Source: Pseudomonadota bacterium (lineage in GTDB: Bacteria > Pseudomonadota > Alphaproteobacteria > Sphingomonadales > Sphingomonadaceae). From it: a DNA stretch of 6,364 bases. Within the stretch, counting starts at the first letter, position 1. The number at the start of each line of letters is the position of its first letter. The stretch spans positions 1 to 6,364 of the forward strand of contig JAEZBH010000024.1 in assembly GCA_023427285.1 (NCBI GenBank), in the 5' to 3' direction. The position numbers and the translations under genes were made by a program. Shown here piece after piece: positions 4,907-6,364 of this stretch. The notes under the pieces were generated by a model that ran no database searches, was not told the DNA's origin, and saw nothing but the letters and a program-made list of their open reading frames with translations.

Positions 4907-5594
4907 CTGGTTCGTTGCTCAAATAGCGGGCAAATGACTCGTGCCGCAGGAAGAACACAATGAACACGCTGGCAAAGAAACCGCCCAGGTGCGCCCAGTA
5001 GTTGATGCTGTAATTGGCTTCGAAAAACGCGCTGATAAAGGCCGAAATCATCTGCATGCCGATCCAGTAGATGAGGAACCAAAAGGCGCGGATGCGGGGG
5101 AACGTGGGCACGACGCCGAGCAGCAAGAAAGCGCGGATGCGCCCGCCGGGGAAGAGAATCAGGTACGCGCCCAGCAGCCCGGCAATCGCGCCGCTGGCTC
5201 CGATGCCGGGGATCATCTCTTCGTAGCGGATGAGCGTGCTGAGCAGGTCCGCGCACATGCCGCAGAACAGGTAAAAGACCAGGTAGCGCCAGGGCCCGCA
5301 GGCATCTTCTACGCGCTTGCCAAATACCCACAAGAAGAGCATATTGCCGCCCAGGTGAAATATGTCGGCGTGCAAAAAGGTGGAAGTGAGGCTGGCGAGT
5401 GCCCCGCCGCCCTGCCCCTGAACAATCATCTGCGGCACCGATCCATACAGCCGGAAAAAATGATTGGGGAGCATGCTCCACAGCACGGGCGTAATGGTAA
5501 AAATCAACAAATTCAACAGGATAAGGGTCAGCGTCATCAGCGGCGGGCCGCCGTAGCGGTTGGATTCGGTATCGTTTAGCGGCAGGAACATCAT
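4902..5594 (-). CDS. Rhomboid family intramembrane serine protease
   Basis: The 230-residue polytopic membrane protein carries all rhomboid hallmarks. These are a HxxxN motif in FHLGGNMLFLWVFG (79-92, His80 and Asn84), the catalytic serine in GIGASGAIAG (130-139, Ser134) and the catalytic histidine in WAHLGGFFAS (200-209, His202). About six hydrophobic segments are visible, starting at about 20-40. Rhomboids cleave membrane-spanning helices within the bilayer; the substrate here is unknown. The start is a double ATG (5594 and 5591), and GGAGGAA sits eight bases upstream of the first. The gene follows the TPR membrane protein by 18 bases in the same direction, so they probably form one operon. 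Its stop overlaps a -10 box of the next gene. Confidence 0.95.
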   Translation of the reverse strand: MMFLPLNDTESNRYGGPPLMTLTLILLNLLIFTITPVLWSMLPNHFFRLYGSVPQMIVQGQGGGALASLTSTFLHADIFHLGGNMLFLWVFGKRVEDACGPWRYLVFYLFCGMCADLLSTLIRYEEMIPGIGASGAIAGLLGAYLILFPGGRIRAFLLLGVVPTFPRIRAFWFLIYWIGMQMISAFISAFFEANYSINYWAHLGGFFASVFIVFFLRHESFARYLSNEPV

Positions 5595-5612
5595 CGCGGT
5601 GCTTCCTCCACC

Positions 5613-6364
5613 TTATTGGCCCAGCATCGAGGATTGCAGCGTGACCAGCCGCTGCCCGGCATCCATCAGGAACATGGTGTAGGGAGCCAGCAGCAGCGCC
5701 CAGCCCAGCAAACGGATACCTTTGCGCATTTCTGGCTCTTCACCGGCGCCCGGCCTGCCAAATAACTTTACCCAGGCCGGATGTACGGGCCGCATCTCGG
5801 TAATGGAGACCATCAGGCTGCCTGCGGCAACGCTGGCGATGCCGAGCAGCGAGAGCAGGGGCGTATGCAGCGGGTTGAGCCCGCTCTGCACAAACACCAT
5901 GATGATAAACAACAGCACCGGGCCGGTTGCCAGCCGCAGCAGGTTGAGCGTCGGGTGGACGCGCTGAATTTTGTCCGCTTCCTGACGGGTGCGGATGTCC
6001 TCAATGCGGCGGGTGGCCTCTACGCGTTCGGCGGGCGAGCGCGAGTAAGTGATGACGGTATTATAGATTTCGATGGCCGCCTCGAATTTGCCCCGGTCCT
6101 CCAGTATTTTTCCGCGCTGAAGCAGGAAGGGCATGGATTCGCTGGGCGGGCCGGTCTTCCGATCGGTGTACGCCGGAACCCGGTTTGACTCTTGCCCGGA
6201 AAGCTCACGGCGCAGGCTTTCTAACCGCTCTTTAAACATAGAATTTTCAGGGCAAAGGGCAACCGCGTGTTCCAATGCGTGCATGCGCTCTGGAAGATTG
6301 GCGGCAACATCACTGTACCATACCCATGCGGCCAGGTTGGCTGGATCATCTCGCAGTACCACGC
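5613..6364 (-). CDS. TPR-containing membrane protein, N-terminus beyond the window
   Basis: The frame runs off the right edge, so the protein is partial; the visible 250 residues are the C-terminal part. Two tetratricopeptide-like stretches are seen: NLAAWVWYSDVAANLPERMH with HALEHAVALCPENSMFKERL (about 9-48 of the visible part), and SMPFLLQRGKILEDRGKFEA with AIEIYNTVITYS (about 76-107). A basic segment follows, then three hydrophobic helices at about 141-160, 165-187 and 216-234. The layout suggests a soluble TPR domain for protein contacts, anchored by a C-terminal membrane bundle. The first visible Val (GTG at 6362) is not evidence of a start, since TPR sequence is already in progress. It sits 18 bases upstream of the rhomboid gene and may act with it, for example in substrate recruitment, which is speculation. 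Confidence 0.8.
   Translation of the reverse strand, partial: VVLRDDPANLAAWVWYSDVAANLPERMHALEHAVALCPENSMFKERLESLRRELSGQESNRVPAYTDRKTGPPSESMPFLLQRGKILEDRGKFEAAIEIYNTVITYSRSPAERVEATRRIEDIRTRQEADKIQRVHPTLNLLRLATGPVLLFIIMVFVQSGLNPLHTPLLSLLGIASVAAGSLMVSITEMRPVHPAWVKLFGRPGAGEEPEMRKGIRLLGWALLLAPYTMFLMDAGQRLVTLQSSMLGQ

Noticed and set aside
4894..5481. Extension of the nuclease-like gene upstream to 5481
   Set aside because: The extra 196 codons overlap the rhomboid gene in another frame and give Arg/Pro/Ala-rich shadow sequence. The start at ATG 4893 fits.

Overview
The window looks like chromosomal DNA of a free-living bacterium, GC-rich by eye and densely packed. The peroxiredoxin, rhomboid and LarA-like proteins resemble those of Chloroflexota (Anaerolineae-like), but that assignment is inferred from protein style; no marker gene is present. 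There are eight protein genes and no RNA gene, IS element or CRISPR array.

Layout. Positions 1-2326 carry a leftward pair: a LarA-like nickel-pincer racemase/epimerase homologue (1076-2326), then a membrane-anchored family-2 glycosyltransferase (1-1104). A divergent promoter region (2327-2505) separates them from a rightward cluster: a 75-residue two-helix membrane protein (2506-2733), a very long RNA hairpin (2742-2803), a peroxiredoxin-glutaredoxin fusion (2831-3637) and an FMN/F420 split-barrel protein (3634-4077, joined by an ATGA overlap). This cluster converges, with a 12-bp gap, on a leftward cluster: a TPR membrane protein that enters from the right edge (5613-6364), a rhomboid protease (4902-5594) and an unrecognised two-domain protein, nuclease-like plus winged helix (4090-4893).

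Main discovery. The peroxiredoxin is interrupted by a single in-frame TGA at codon 45 (2963-2965), exactly where the peroxidatic cysteine of the PxxxTxxC motif belongs. The frame stays open and conserved on both sides, and a hairpin with bacterial-SECIS geometry follows the TGA. I read it as a selenoprotein: a selenocysteine peroxiredoxin fused to its own glutaredoxin/mycoredoxin-like reductase domain (WCKDC). Standard gene callers would discard the first 73 residues and annotate a headless fragment starting at the GTG at 3050. The selenocysteine call is inferred from sequence; the selenium-insertion genes (selA, selB, selC, selD) are not in this window.

How the genes work together. The peroxiredoxin and the flavin/deazaflavin-binding protein are translationally coupled and probably serve redox defence. 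The rhomboid and TPR proteins form a membrane-protein cluster. The LarA homologue and the glycosyltransferase overlap or nearly abut and are probably co-transcribed, but no shared pathway is evident.
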